From NCBI GenBank assembly GCA_031279155.1, contig JAITJB010000109.1:1-13625 (forward strand): a stretch of 13,625 nt of DNA, written 5' to 3'. Source of the DNA: Deltaproteobacteria bacterium. GTDB taxonomy: Bacteria; Desulfobacterota; Desulfarculia; Adiutricales; Adiutricaceae. The position numbers and the translations under genes were made by a program. This document shows positions 7,786 to 13,625 of the stretch, piece by piece. Numbering within the stretch: the stretch's first letter is position 1; each line of letters opens with the position of its first letter. Under the pieces are notes generated by a model, which saw nothing but the letters and a program-made list of their open reading frames with translations, was not told the DNA's origin and searched no databases.

Positions 7786-7792
7786 GAAAGCC

Positions 7793-8347
7793 ATGGAATC
7801 ACCCCCTAAGCCCGAACAATTTCAGATCCTCTACGATCGAGGCGCCATCGCTAACAGAGTCAAAGAACTGGGCGCAGCTATCAGCGCCGATATTGCCCCC
7901 ATCTTAGAACCTGGCCAGATGCTCTTAGTGGTTGGCATTCTAAATGGGGCTTTTATTTTTATGGCCGACCTCATCCGGACCATAACCGTGCCCCTGGAAA
8001 TTGACTTTATCCGCCTTTCAAGCTACCAAGATAGCCAGACCTCCTCCACCGAGGTCGTCTTACTTAAGAGCTTAGAGCGCGAAATTAAAGATCGTCACGT
8101 CTTAGTTGTGGAAGATATCGCCGACGCCGGGCTGACCTTAGCTTGGTTAATCGATCACCTTAAAGAGAGAAAACCGGCCTCCATTAGGCTGGCCGTTGCC
8201 ATCGACAAAAAAGCCCGTCGGGAGGTTTCTTTAAAGCTCGATTATGTGGGTTTTACTGTAGACGACGGTTTTTTGGTGGGCTTTGGCCTAGACGCTGCCC
8301 GTAAGCATCGTCAGATTCCAGATATTTGCATCTTAAACGAGACTTAA
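7793..8347 (+). CDS. hpt: hypoxanthine(-guanine) phosphoribosyltransferase
   Basis: Purine-salvage enzyme of 184 residues that joins hypoxanthine or guanine to PRPP to give IMP or GMP in the cytoplasm. The PRPP-binding loop is VLVVEDIADAGLT (103-115), with E107, D108 and the catalytic aspartate D111. The purine-binding lysine lies in the DKKARR strand (138-143), and VGFGLD (162-167) is the usual late motif. Two departures from consensus: the LKG loop reads LNG (50-52), and DTG in the PRPP loop reads DAG (111-113). These might alter affinity but the enzyme looks intact. The start is ATG at 7793, preceded by AGGTGAG 6 nt upstream; a longer TTG start at 7769 would overlap the DUF202 gene. It follows that gene by 7 bp. 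Confidence 0.92.
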   Translation: MESPPKPEQFQILYDRGAIANRVKELGAAISADIAPILEPGQMLLVVGILNGAFIFMADLIRTITVPLEIDFIRLSSYQDSQTSSTEVVLLKSLEREIKDRHVLVVEDIADAGLTLAWLIDHLKERKPASIRLAVAIDKKARREVSLKLDYVGFTVDDGFLVGFGLDAARKHRQIPDICILNET

Positions 8348-8364
8348 TCTAGAAGTAGGCCAAA

Positions 8365-8478
8365 CCCGCAAGAAGCCCGAAATTGAGTCCTAAAGCGAGA
8401 CCGGAAGCAAGTCGGAAGTGAATCCAAAGCGAGCCCGGTAGCAAGCCGGTAGCCAACCGGTAGCCAACCGGTAGCGAG
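8365..8478. repeat. 11-12 bp degenerate tandem repeat array
   Basis: Ten units of 10-12 bp follow the hpt stop. Early units are 12 bp and diverged (for example ACCGGAAGCAAG at 8400). The last three are 11 bp: CCGGTAGCCAA at 8446 and 8457 are identical, and CCGGTAGCGAG follows at 8468. The gradient from diverged to exact suggests recent expansion at the right end. The general form (CG/GG, then AAGCAAG) resembles the 12-bp array at 6121-6288 without being the same sequence. No reading frame through it looks like a gene. Confidence 0.85.
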
Positions 8479-8544
8479 AACCCGGGCCAGCTTTAGCCTT
8501 TCACCTCAGCCAAGGCTAGGTTGTTTAGTTGTTATTTGTCTTTC

Positions 8545-8639
8545 ATTTACCAAAAATTCTCGTAAGTGTTCGGCACCTTTGTGCTGAGCAGAGGCAAAAA
8601 TTGTCCGACTCTGGACTAAAAATCTAATGTATGGTAAAT
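8545..8639 (+). other. possible structured RNA: three-stem fold in the spacer
   Basis: An outer stem, ATTTACCA (8545-8552) with TGGTAAAT (8632-8639), encloses two hairpins. The first is a 10-bp stem (8567-8576 with 8581-8590, two G-U pairs, CTTT loop). The second is a 5-bp stem GTCCG/TGGAC (8603-8607 with 8612-8616, one G-U pair). Together they could form a three-way junction about 150 nt upstream of the MJ0042 gene. It could be a leader element or a small RNA. I do not recognise it as tmRNA, 6S, SRP RNA or a known riboswitch. The pairings are seen; folding in the cell is inferred, and strand is not certain. Confidence 0.35.
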
Positions 8640-8651
8640 TTAGAAAAGTTT

Positions 8652-8691
8652 AGCCGAAAATATCGGCCCGATCACGGCTCTTGCTTTTTTT
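8652..8691 (+). terminator. weak candidate rho-independent terminator
   Basis: AGCCG (8652-8656) can pair with CGGCT (8675-8679), and 5 nt later there is a run of seven T (8685-8691). The loop is long and competes with an inner hairpin GCCGA/TCGGC (8653-8657 with 8663-8667). It could end a transcript coming from hpt or from the structured element, but the stem is short. Confidence 0.25.
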
Positions 8692-8713
8692 CCAGGGTTT
8701 TTTTCCTAAGGCC

Positions 8714-8730
8714 CCAAATGGCCCATTTGG
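8714..8730. promoter_or_regulatory. 17-bp palindrome upstream of the MJ0042/DUF3426 gene
   Basis: CCAAATGG and CCATTTGG are perfect inverted arms around a single central C, flanked by AGGCC (8709-8713) and CCT. The one-base centre suits a dimeric DNA-binding protein better than an RNA hairpin. It lies 57 bp upstream of the start codon, where an operator could act. No T-run follows, so it is not a terminator. Which regulator would bind is unknown. Confidence 0.35.
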
Positions 8731-8786
8731 CCTGGGCTAAGACTGACAATTTACCGAAAACTTGAACTAAGTCTTTGGAATGAAAG

Positions 8787-10073
8787 ATGATAATAACCTG
8801 CCAGAAATGTCAGACCAGGTTTAGAGTCAACCCATCCCTTATCAGGGAGGGGGGCACCAGGGTCCGCTGTTCCAATTGTCAGGCTGTTTTTACCGCCTTC
8901 CGTGGTCTGACTGATGAAACGCCCGGCTTTAGCCCGATCTCAGAGGCGGCCTCAAAAGATATCCAAGATGATATCATCGACCGCCGCATAGAGCAGCTCT
9001 ACCCAAACGATCAAGATGACAATTATCGTGACGAGCTTTCCCATGATGATTATTTAGAAGATAGCGTTTCTAGTAAGCCCCATTCGCCGCCGCGCTTGAC
9101 AGCCCGGCCGCCAAGGCCGGCCAAAAACAATCCCATTGGCCTAATTAAGGAAGACGGTGATGATTTCATCAGGCCGCCCTCAATTCCCAATCGCAGCAAA
9201 GCTCGATCAAATAATCTTGGCTTAGATGACGACCCATTAGCGCAGTCTTGGCCAGATCGGACTTTCCCGCTCTCAGAAATAGATAGCCAATCCGGGCCCC
9301 GTCCGTTAGAGCAGGGGGGGGCTAGCCAAGGTTATAATCCCCCACCGCCGCCACGGGCCAAAAACGACGCCCCCAGGGGCCCTCAGCCCTTAAGACCCCC
9401 TAAGCCGGCTTTTTCCAAGAGACAAAAAAAGCTCTTATTGGCTCTTTCGGTGGCCGGGGCTTTTTTGGTCATCTCAACTTTACTACTGTCGCTTGGCCCT
9501 GGCCAAACCCTTCTCCAGCCTGAGCGCTCGCCTGTCCGACCAAATCAGCACAATACGGCGGTCGCCCAGCCTGGCGGTCAGCCTAGTTCTCAGCCTAGCG
9601 CTCCTTCTGGCCAAGAGCAAGCTAGCCCCGGTCAAGAGGTCATTAACCTCATATTTTTAAACGAACTCAATACCCATCACTATCTCCAGCACCCCGAAGG
9701 CCAGATCTTAGTTTTAACTGGCCGCATCCGAAACGGCTACGACGAGCGCGTAAGCCACATAAGGGTCAAAGCCCAACTCAAAAACAGCCAGGGTCAAGTT
9801 GTAGCCGAACGCCAAGTTTTTGCCGGTAACTATCTTGAGGAAAGCGAACTAACCTCCCTTTCCATGAAAGAGATCTTAGCCCGCTTAGCCCTCCGAGGCG
9901 GCATAGGCGGCTCAAACTTAAACATCCAACCCGGCCAAGACGTCCCCTTCATGTTTGTCTTCGATAAGCTCCCCACGGACATCGCAGAATACATTATCGA
10001 GCCCATAAGTTACACCCCGGCCTCCCAAGCCTTAAGCAATTTGGGTAACCAAAATAAGCCTAGTAGCTTATAG
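8787..10073 (+). CDS. MJ0042 zinc-ribbon / DUF3426 single-pass membrane protein
   Basis: A 428-residue protein of the type common in Deltaproteobacteria. Residues 1-40 form a zinc ribbon with C5, C8, C28 and C31 (the MJ0042 pattern). Residues 40-210 are acidic, then proline-rich and probably unstructured. One hydrophobic span lies at about 215-235 after a basic KRQKK, followed by a Gln/Pro/Ser linker. From about 284 to 408 comes a DUF3426-like domain (LTGRIRNGYDERVSHIRVKAQL...), which would face the periplasm if the ribbon is cytoplasmic. This suggests a membrane-spanning sensor or scaffold, but no function is established for the family. The ATG at 8787 has GGAA 6 nt upstream; another ATG at 8780 is out of frame. 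The acyltransferase gene follows about 80 bp downstream on the same strand. Confidence 0.8.
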   Translation: MIITCQKCQTRFRVNPSLIREGGTRVRCSNCQAVFTAFRGLTDETPGFSPISEAASKDIQDDIIDRRIEQLYPNDQDDNYRDELSHDDYLEDSVSSKPHSPPRLTARPPRPAKNNPIGLIKEDGDDFIRPPSIPNRSKARSNNLGLDDDPLAQSWPDRTFPLSEIDSQSGPRPLEQGGASQGYNPPPPPRAKNDAPRGPQPLRPPKPAFSKRQKKLLLALSVAGAFLVISTLLLSLGPGQTLLQPERSPVRPNQHNTAVAQPGGQPSSQPSAPSGQEQASPGQEVINLIFLNELNTHHYLQHPEGQILVLTGRIRNGYDERVSHIRVKAQLKNSQGQVVAERQVFAGNYLEESELTSLSMKEILARLALRGGIGGSNLNIQPGQDVPFMFVFDKLPTDIAEYIIEPISYTPASQALSNLGNQNKPSSL

Positions 10074-10155
10074 AGCAAACCAACATGATAAGCGCTCAAT
10101 TATCGCCCTCTGAAAGATTGGGATCTTTTTGGTCATCCTCAAAGGAATGGACAAG

Positions 10156-12558
10156 GTGAAACTTTACTCAAGCCTGGAGGCTCCCCTCCTATCTCTAGTC
10201 AAGCGCGTGGACTTTGTCCGCATGGTTGACCGCCTCTCCGGTTTTGAACCAGGTCGCACCTACGCTAAAAACAGCACCTTAGGTCCGGCTTTTGATGACC
10301 AGGAGGCTATAGCGAGTCTAGCCGTGGATCTGACGGCTCGAGCATTTACCGAGCGAGGCGATCTCATTAATCGCCAGGAGATAGTAAGTCACGTAGATTT
10401 AATCAGGTGCCGCTACGATTACGCCCTCCATCAAAAGGCCAAAGCCACCTGCTTTAATCTCATCACCCAACTATTTGAGTCGCCTGATCAAAATCACATC
10501 TTCACTAGCTCTGATCATAGGGAACTTGAGCACCTTCCGGCTCTCAAAAAGGCCCAAGAAGAAGGCTTAGGTATTGTCTACCTAATAAATCACTCTTCCC
10601 ACTTCGATGAATTTATCTTTAACACCTTTATCGATCAAAATGGCCTCGGTATGCCGCTCTTTGCCGCTGGCCAAAACATGATGGTTACCCCGACTTTAAC
10701 ATCCCTTTTTATGCTTGGTTCCTACGTTATCGTCCGCAAGGGCGCTAGCCGGGCTTATCTGTCTTCGTTATTTCACTACTGCCAAGCCCTAGCTGAGATG
10801 GGTAAACCCCAAGGCATCTTCTTGGAAGCTTGGTCAGGCGGGGCCAGGACCAGAGACGGCTCTCTTAGATACCCTCGAAGGTTAGTCACCATCCAGGGGG
10901 CTTTAGCCGCCCGGGCCGACGTCTTTATTCAGCCAGTGGTCATAAGTTACAGCCGGGTACCTGAGGATCTAAACCTCTCTGAGGGCCGGGGGCTTTTCTC
11001 TTGGCTTACCGGTAACCACCTGATGTCCTCATTACTATGTCGCCCATGGCGGCCCTTAGCCGCCATGGCCCAAGGCCTTAAGGGCTTATTTGGTAGGACG
11101 TACGTAGGTTTTGCCCGGGGCCGACTTCTTTCGGAATTAAAAACCGAGTGGGAGACCACGCCCAAGGAACTGGCCATCGATGAATATGCCGCCCTCTACG
11201 CCATTAAAGAGATTGCCCAGGACAAAAAAATCATGTCCACCCAATTGGCGGCCTTAGCCTTAGCTAACGCTAAAGGCCGCGACCGGGATTCTTTAACAGC
11301 CGCTTGGGATCAAGGAATCGACACCATCACCAATTACCATCAGAGGGTCTTTGAAAAAGATCCTGATTTCGAAGATCTCATCCGTAAGTCGCCATCTGAT
11401 GACGCCTTAAACGACGGCTTAAATTCGCTAGCCCGGCGTTCGGTCATCTCTGATAAGGGGCCCTTATGGCTTAAGCGGCCTAAAATTAAATGTAAGCACG
11501 CTCTAGCCTATTACGCCACTCACAGCGACCGAAGGCTCTATAGTCCCTCGGCTAAGGAAAACCTAGTCGTCTGCGGGGCCGGTCCTTGGGGGTTTTCCCT
11601 AGTTAACCTGGTTGGCTTAAGAACCATTAGCGACAAAAGGTTTCATAATTCCTCGCTCTCGCTCTACGACCCTTCCGAAGAAGCTATCCAGGCTCTGGCC
11701 TACGACCGGACCTTGGAAGCCTATCCGGAAACAAGACTCCCCAAAAACGTCTTCCCCTCTTTCGACCACACCGAAGCCTTCCGCAAGGCAACCGAAGTCA
11801 TCGTGGCCACCTGCCCGGATTATTGCGGGGAACTTTTTAAGACCATCTTAAATTCTTCGGGACAACTTAGAACTCTCATTTTAGCTAGTAACGGCTTTGA
11901 CCGCTTAAGCCACAGGCTGACTATCCAAATGGCCTGGGAGGCCGCTGTCGCCTCAGGCCGGCCTAAGCTAAATATCTTGGTTTTAGCTGGCCGCTTAACC
12001 CCCGCCGAACTCATTACCGAGCGGGGCGGCAGTTTCATCTTAGCTGGCCCGGTCACCCCTGGTCGCTCGTCAGAGGCCTCGCTATTTAAGTATAAATCCT
12101 TCGGCGTTCACCTATCAGACGATCCCATTGGAGTGCAAACCGCAGCCTCTCTGATCGAGGCTTACGCCCTCTACGGGGCTCTACTTCATCAAAACAAGGG
12201 TTTGAAGGAGACGAGAGATAAGGTAGAATTTATAAGAGAAATTAGCGCCGAAGCTAAGACCTTAGCCGTGGCCTTAGGCGGTCAGCCCTCTACCTTTGAG
12301 TCCGATAGCCCGGCTTGGCTGCCTGGCCTTCTATCGGCCTTTCTGACCAATACCGTCCACCCAACGGTAAAATTGGCCTTAACCAAAGGAACCGAAGCCC
12401 TTAAAGAGTACTTAAGCGAGCATCCCTTAGATAAGATCTGGCCAGATCAGGGCGCTGAGGGCTATTACTCCATCCATTCAGCCTACCTCATCGCCAAACA
12501 CCTCTCCCTGAGTCTGCCGCACTTAGAAGCGGCTCACAAGATGTTTTGGGAGTCTTAA
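10156..12558 (+). CDS. PlsB-like acyltransferase fused to a degenerate GpsA-like dehydrogenase domain
   Basis: An 800-residue two-domain protein. The N-terminal half resembles glycerol-3-phosphate acyltransferases of the PlsB/GPAT group. The HX4D catalytic motif is NHSSHFDEF (H146, D151), and a VIVRKGAS.AY motif follows. A modified FxEG-type motif reads LEAWSGGARTRDGSL (E224, R231, R233), and QPVVISYSRVPE (about 259-270) matches block IV. The C-terminal part resembles NAD-dependent glycerol-3-phosphate dehydrogenase: GAGPWG at 474-479 is the Rossmann loop, and later stretches align with 'GLAEM.RLGVALGG.P.TF'. The two lysines expected for catalysis are absent: TKG reads SNG (N579) and LKN reads LIE (I667). 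The acyltransferase is probably active and the second domain probably not a working dehydrogenase. The start is uncertain: GTG at 10156 has AAAGGA 9 nt upstream, while ATG at 10147 touches that site directly and TTG at 10129 has a poor one. Confidence 0.75.
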   Translation: MKLYSSLEAPLLSLVKRVDFVRMVDRLSGFEPGRTYAKNSTLGPAFDDQEAIASLAVDLTARAFTERGDLINRQEIVSHVDLIRCRYDYALHQKAKATCFNLITQLFESPDQNHIFTSSDHRELEHLPALKKAQEEGLGIVYLINHSSHFDEFIFNTFIDQNGLGMPLFAAGQNMMVTPTLTSLFMLGSYVIVRKGASRAYLSSLFHYCQALAEMGKPQGIFLEAWSGGARTRDGSLRYPRRLVTIQGALAARADVFIQPVVISYSRVPEDLNLSEGRGLFSWLTGNHLMSSLLCRPWRPLAAMAQGLKGLFGRTYVGFARGRLLSELKTEWETTPKELAIDEYAALYAIKEIAQDKKIMSTQLAALALANAKGRDRDSLTAAWDQGIDTITNYHQRVFEKDPDFEDLIRKSPSDDALNDGLNSLARRSVISDKGPLWLKRPKIKCKHALAYYATHSDRRLYSPSAKENLVVCGAGPWGFSLVNLVGLRTISDKRFHNSSLSLYDPSEEAIQALAYDRTLEAYPETRLPKNVFPSFDHTEAFRKATEVIVATCPDYCGELFKTILNSSGQLRTLILASNGFDRLSHRLTIQMAWEAAVASGRPKLNILVLAGRLTPAELITERGGSFILAGPVTPGRSSEASLFKYKSFGVHLSDDPIGVQTAASLIEAYALYGALLHQNKGLKETRDKVEFIREISAEAKTLAVALGGQPSTFESDSPAWLPGLLSAFLTNTVHPTVKLALTKGTEALKEYLSEHPLDKIWPDQGAEGYYSIHSAYLIAKHLSLSLPHLEAAHKMFWES

Positions 12559-12566
12559 AATAGGCC

Positions 12567-12673
12567 ATGGAACTATCTAAAATAGATTGGACCGACGCCA
12601 CCTGGAACCCTTTACGGGCTGCTCGATAATATCAGCTGGCTGCGCCTGTAGCGTGTTGTCAAGTATTTTTTAA
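12567..12673 (+). pseudogene. 5' remnant of a DUF5131-family gene, frameshifted and truncated
   Basis: From ATG 12567 the frame reads MELSKIDWTDATWNP, the characteristic start of DUF5131 (phage Gp37/Gp68-type) proteins, then stops at TAA 12627. Moving to the next frame at 12614 restores the family sequence as TGCSIISAGC, so one base is missing where a valine codon is expected between WNP and TGC. The family resemblance ends at about 12643, just where the CxxC cysteine pair should begin, and the frame closes at 12673. Only about 25 of an expected few hundred codons remain. It starts 8 bp after the acyltransferase stop and marks the border between chromosome-like and accessory sequence. Confidence 0.72.
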
Positions 12674-12708
12674 TCAGGCCCACCCTTCCGGCTCAAGTAT
12701 TAAAATAG

Positions 12709-12757
12709 TAAAGACGACATATTGACATCGTCTTTATAAAAGCATATAATAGAGTTT
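12709..12757 (+). promoter_or_regulatory. consensus sigma70 promoter with operator dyad for the antitoxin gene
   Basis: TTGACA (12722-12727) and TATAAT (12745-12750) are both perfect and 17 bp apart, so this is a full-consensus promoter. A perfect 9-bp inverted repeat, TAAAGACGA (12709-12717) and TCGTCTTTA (12728-12736), brackets the -35 box. RelB/DinJ-type antitoxins normally repress their own operon, and this dyad is the obvious binding site. Transcription would begin near 12757, close to the AAAGG (12758-12762) preceding the ATG. Confidence 0.85.
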
Positions 12758-12773
12758 AAAGGTAGTTAATCCA

Positions 12774-13046
12774 ATGGCACAAGTATTAGTAAATATCCGA
12801 ATGGACGAGGACTTGAAAAAGTCAATGGAGCATACCTGCCAAGCGCTCGGAATGAACATGACCACGGCCTTTACGATTTTCGCTAAAAAGGTAAGCCGCG
12901 AACGGCGCATACCGTTTGAGGTGTCTGTTGACCCGTTTTACAGCGAGCGCAACATGGCCGCCATTGATGAGGCCGCCCGCCAGATTGAGCAGGGCAAAGT
13001 GGTGGTGAAAACGTTGGAAAAACTTGTGGCGATGGAGCATGAGTAA
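12774..13046 (+). CDS. RelB/DinJ-family type II antitoxin
   Basis: A 90-residue antitoxin. Residues 1-50 form a ribbon-helix-helix DNA-binding region: the strand VLVNIRMDEDL, a first helix, then GMNMTTAFTIFAKKV as the second. The C-terminal half (about 51-90) is the charged helical segment that would wrap and neutralise the toxin. ATG 12774 lies 11 nt after AAAGG, rather long spacing, but no other start fits. The gene is intact. Its last codons overlap the toxin start (ATG 13039, shifted frame), the classical coupled arrangement. The toxin itself is broken, leaving this as an orphan antitoxin under a very strong, probably autoregulated promoter. Its codon use and GC pattern look unlike the genes before 12,560. 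Confidence 0.88.
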   Translation: MAQVLVNIRMDEDLKKSMEHTCQALGMNMTTAFTIFAKKVSRERRIPFEVSVDPFYSERNMAAIDEAARQIEQGKVVVKTLEKLVAMEHE

Positions 13047-13298
13047 GCTGATGTTTGCCGAAAAAGCATCGGAGGATTATTTGTACTTTTAGACAAATGA
13101 CAGAAAAACTGGAAAATCTCATCAATTTGTTGCTTTAAGACATTTCCCTTAAACGGCAACGACGCTATAGGCAAACCCGAACCGCTCAAACACCGCGACA
13201 GTTGGAGCCGCCGCATAGACGAAGTGAACAGGCTTGTTTACAGGATAGGTTAAAACTCTTTTGAAATATGGCCATGCCGTGGGCATTATGACGATTGA
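13039..13298 (+). pseudogene. decayed YoeB/Txe-type toxin gene
   Basis: Overlapping the antitoxin end, ATG 13039 opens MSKLMFAEKASEDYLYF, then TAG at 13090 replaces the expected tryptophan codon. TNDRKT follows in the same frame. After a poorly matching stretch with small indels (about 13108-13152), the remainder continues in another frame as NGNDAIGKPEPLKH, then RDSWSRRIDEVNRLVYRIG. A TAA at 13251 then interrupts, and the same frame ends SFEIWPCRGHYDD with TGA at 13296-13298. The span equals about 86 codons, the normal length for YoeB/Txe endoribonucleases that cut mRNA on the ribosome. The SWSRRIDE segment and the terminal HY pair are still recognisable. Two stops and net loss of frame make it non-functional, and the decay looks recent. 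Confidence 0.85.
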
Positions 13299-13309
13299 AT
13301 ATCATCGTC
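13290..13309. promoter_or_regulatory. second GACGA-N10-TCGTC dyad at the toxin end
   Basis: GACGA (13290-13294) and TCGTC (13305-13309) are inverted arms with a 10-nt gap, the same arms and gap as the core of the dyad at 12713-12732; 13 of 20 positions match. The left arm is made by the last two codons and stop of the toxin remnant, so coincidence is possible. It could be a second operator, a short hairpin, or part of a duplicated flank. Confidence 0.35.
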
Positions 13310-13375
13310 TAAAATTGCTTAAACAGCGAGAGCAGAAATAAAGTGTGGATTCACATTTCCATCATTGAAATAAAA

Positions 13376-13413
13376 AATCCCCGCAAAACTCATTTTTGAG
13401 CCTTGTGGGGATT
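13376..13413 (-). terminator. rho-independent terminator of the stalk-domain gene
   Basis: Read on the minus strand, AATCCCCACAA pairs with TTGCGGGGATT (11 positions, one mismatched or wobble pair). The loop contains a nested CTCA/TGAG hairpin, and the right arm runs directly into TTTTTTATTT. It lies about 30 bp after the stop of the minus-strand gene at 13444, as expected for its terminator. The stretch 13310-13375 shows no gene. Confidence 0.85.
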
Positions 13414-13443
13414 ATGTCCATTTTAAACAGTATGATATGCAGT

Positions 13444-13625
13444 TTATTCCGGCGTATACCCTATGCTTGTATCAATAACAATCGTATTCTTCGCGCTGTC
13501 CCATGTCACGCCGAAGTCAAACGCCGCCCCGATATCACGGAGCTTGAAATAGTTATTGCCGCCGATGTTGTAGGCGGTGAGGCTGACCTCCGCGCCGTCG
13601 AGCGTGATCTTCGACGTGGTGGGCG
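13444..13625 (-). CDS. C-terminal end of a stalk-domain (copper amine oxidase N-terminal-like) protein, partial
   Basis: On the minus strand an open frame enters at the window edge and ends at TAA 13444-13446, giving 59 complete codons of the C-terminus. The pattern LDGAEVSLTAYNIGG, then NYFKLRDIG, then FGVTWD and NTIVIDTSIGYTPE is the typical repeat of the domain named after the copper amine oxidase N-terminus. It is frequent in secreted and surface proteins of Clostridia and Bacilli. The domain is a beta-rich stalk with no enzyme activity of its own. What the missing N-terminal part does cannot be told. Its type is out of keeping with the deltaproteobacterial-looking genes at the left. Confidence 0.85.
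   Translation of the reverse strand, partial: PTTSKITLDGAEVSLTAYNIGGNNYFKLRDIGAAFDFGVTWDSAKNTIVIDTSIGYTPE

Noticed and set aside
12938..13216. Minus-strand ORFs opposite the antitoxin and toxin remnant
   Set aside because: The forward strand carries clear family sequence here; the reverse frames show no recognisable domain.

Overview
The window carries two kinds of sequence. Bases 1 to about 12,560 look like one chromosome of moderate GC: housekeeping and metabolic genes separated by long spacers filled with degenerate short tandem repeats. A gene with an N-terminal MJ0042 zinc ribbon and a C-terminal DUF3426-like domain, together with a PlsB/GpsA-type lipid gene, suggests a deltaproteobacterial (Desulfobacterota-like) organism. 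That is an inference from gene types, not a phylogenetic result. Several genes appear to start at TTG or GTG. From about 12,567 to the end the content changes: a broken DUF5131 gene, a RelB/DinJ-type antitoxin behind a consensus promoter, a decayed YoeB/Txe-type toxin, and the end of a 'stalk domain' (copper amine oxidase N-terminal-like) secreted-protein gene of a kind typical of Clostridia. This end is either acquired DNA or an assembly join.

Layout. 1-575: 16-bp tandem array, 36-nt pure pyrimidine tract, sigma70-like promoter (335-363), CTAACC-rich repeated leader. 576-3146 (+): Cu(I) P-type ATPase CopA with a second metal-binding domain at its C-terminus; that domain has its own ribosome-binding site and ATG, so a free CopZ-like chaperone may also be made. 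3226-4854 and 4871-5980 (-): a two-gene operon, M24 aminopeptidase then YtcJ-like amidohydrolase. 5981-6391: divergent spacer with a 12-bp array. 6392-7282 (+): divergent N-formylglutamate-amidohydrolase-like protein. 7345-7785 and 7793-8347 (+): small DUF202-like membrane protein and hypoxanthine phosphoribosyltransferase, closely coupled. 8348-8786: spacer with an 11-12 bp array, a possible three-stem RNA fold and a 17-bp palindrome. 8787-10073 (+): MJ0042/DUF3426 membrane protein. 10156-12558 (+): acyltransferase fused to a GpsA-like domain that lacks both expected catalytic lysines. 12567-13625: the accessory end.

There is no CRISPR array, rRNA or tRNA that I can support. The most novel-looking items are the acyltransferase/pseudo-dehydrogenase fusion, the CopA-CopZ arrangement with an internal translation start, the different repeat arrays in successive spacers, and the toxin-antitoxin remnant flanked by two matching dyads.
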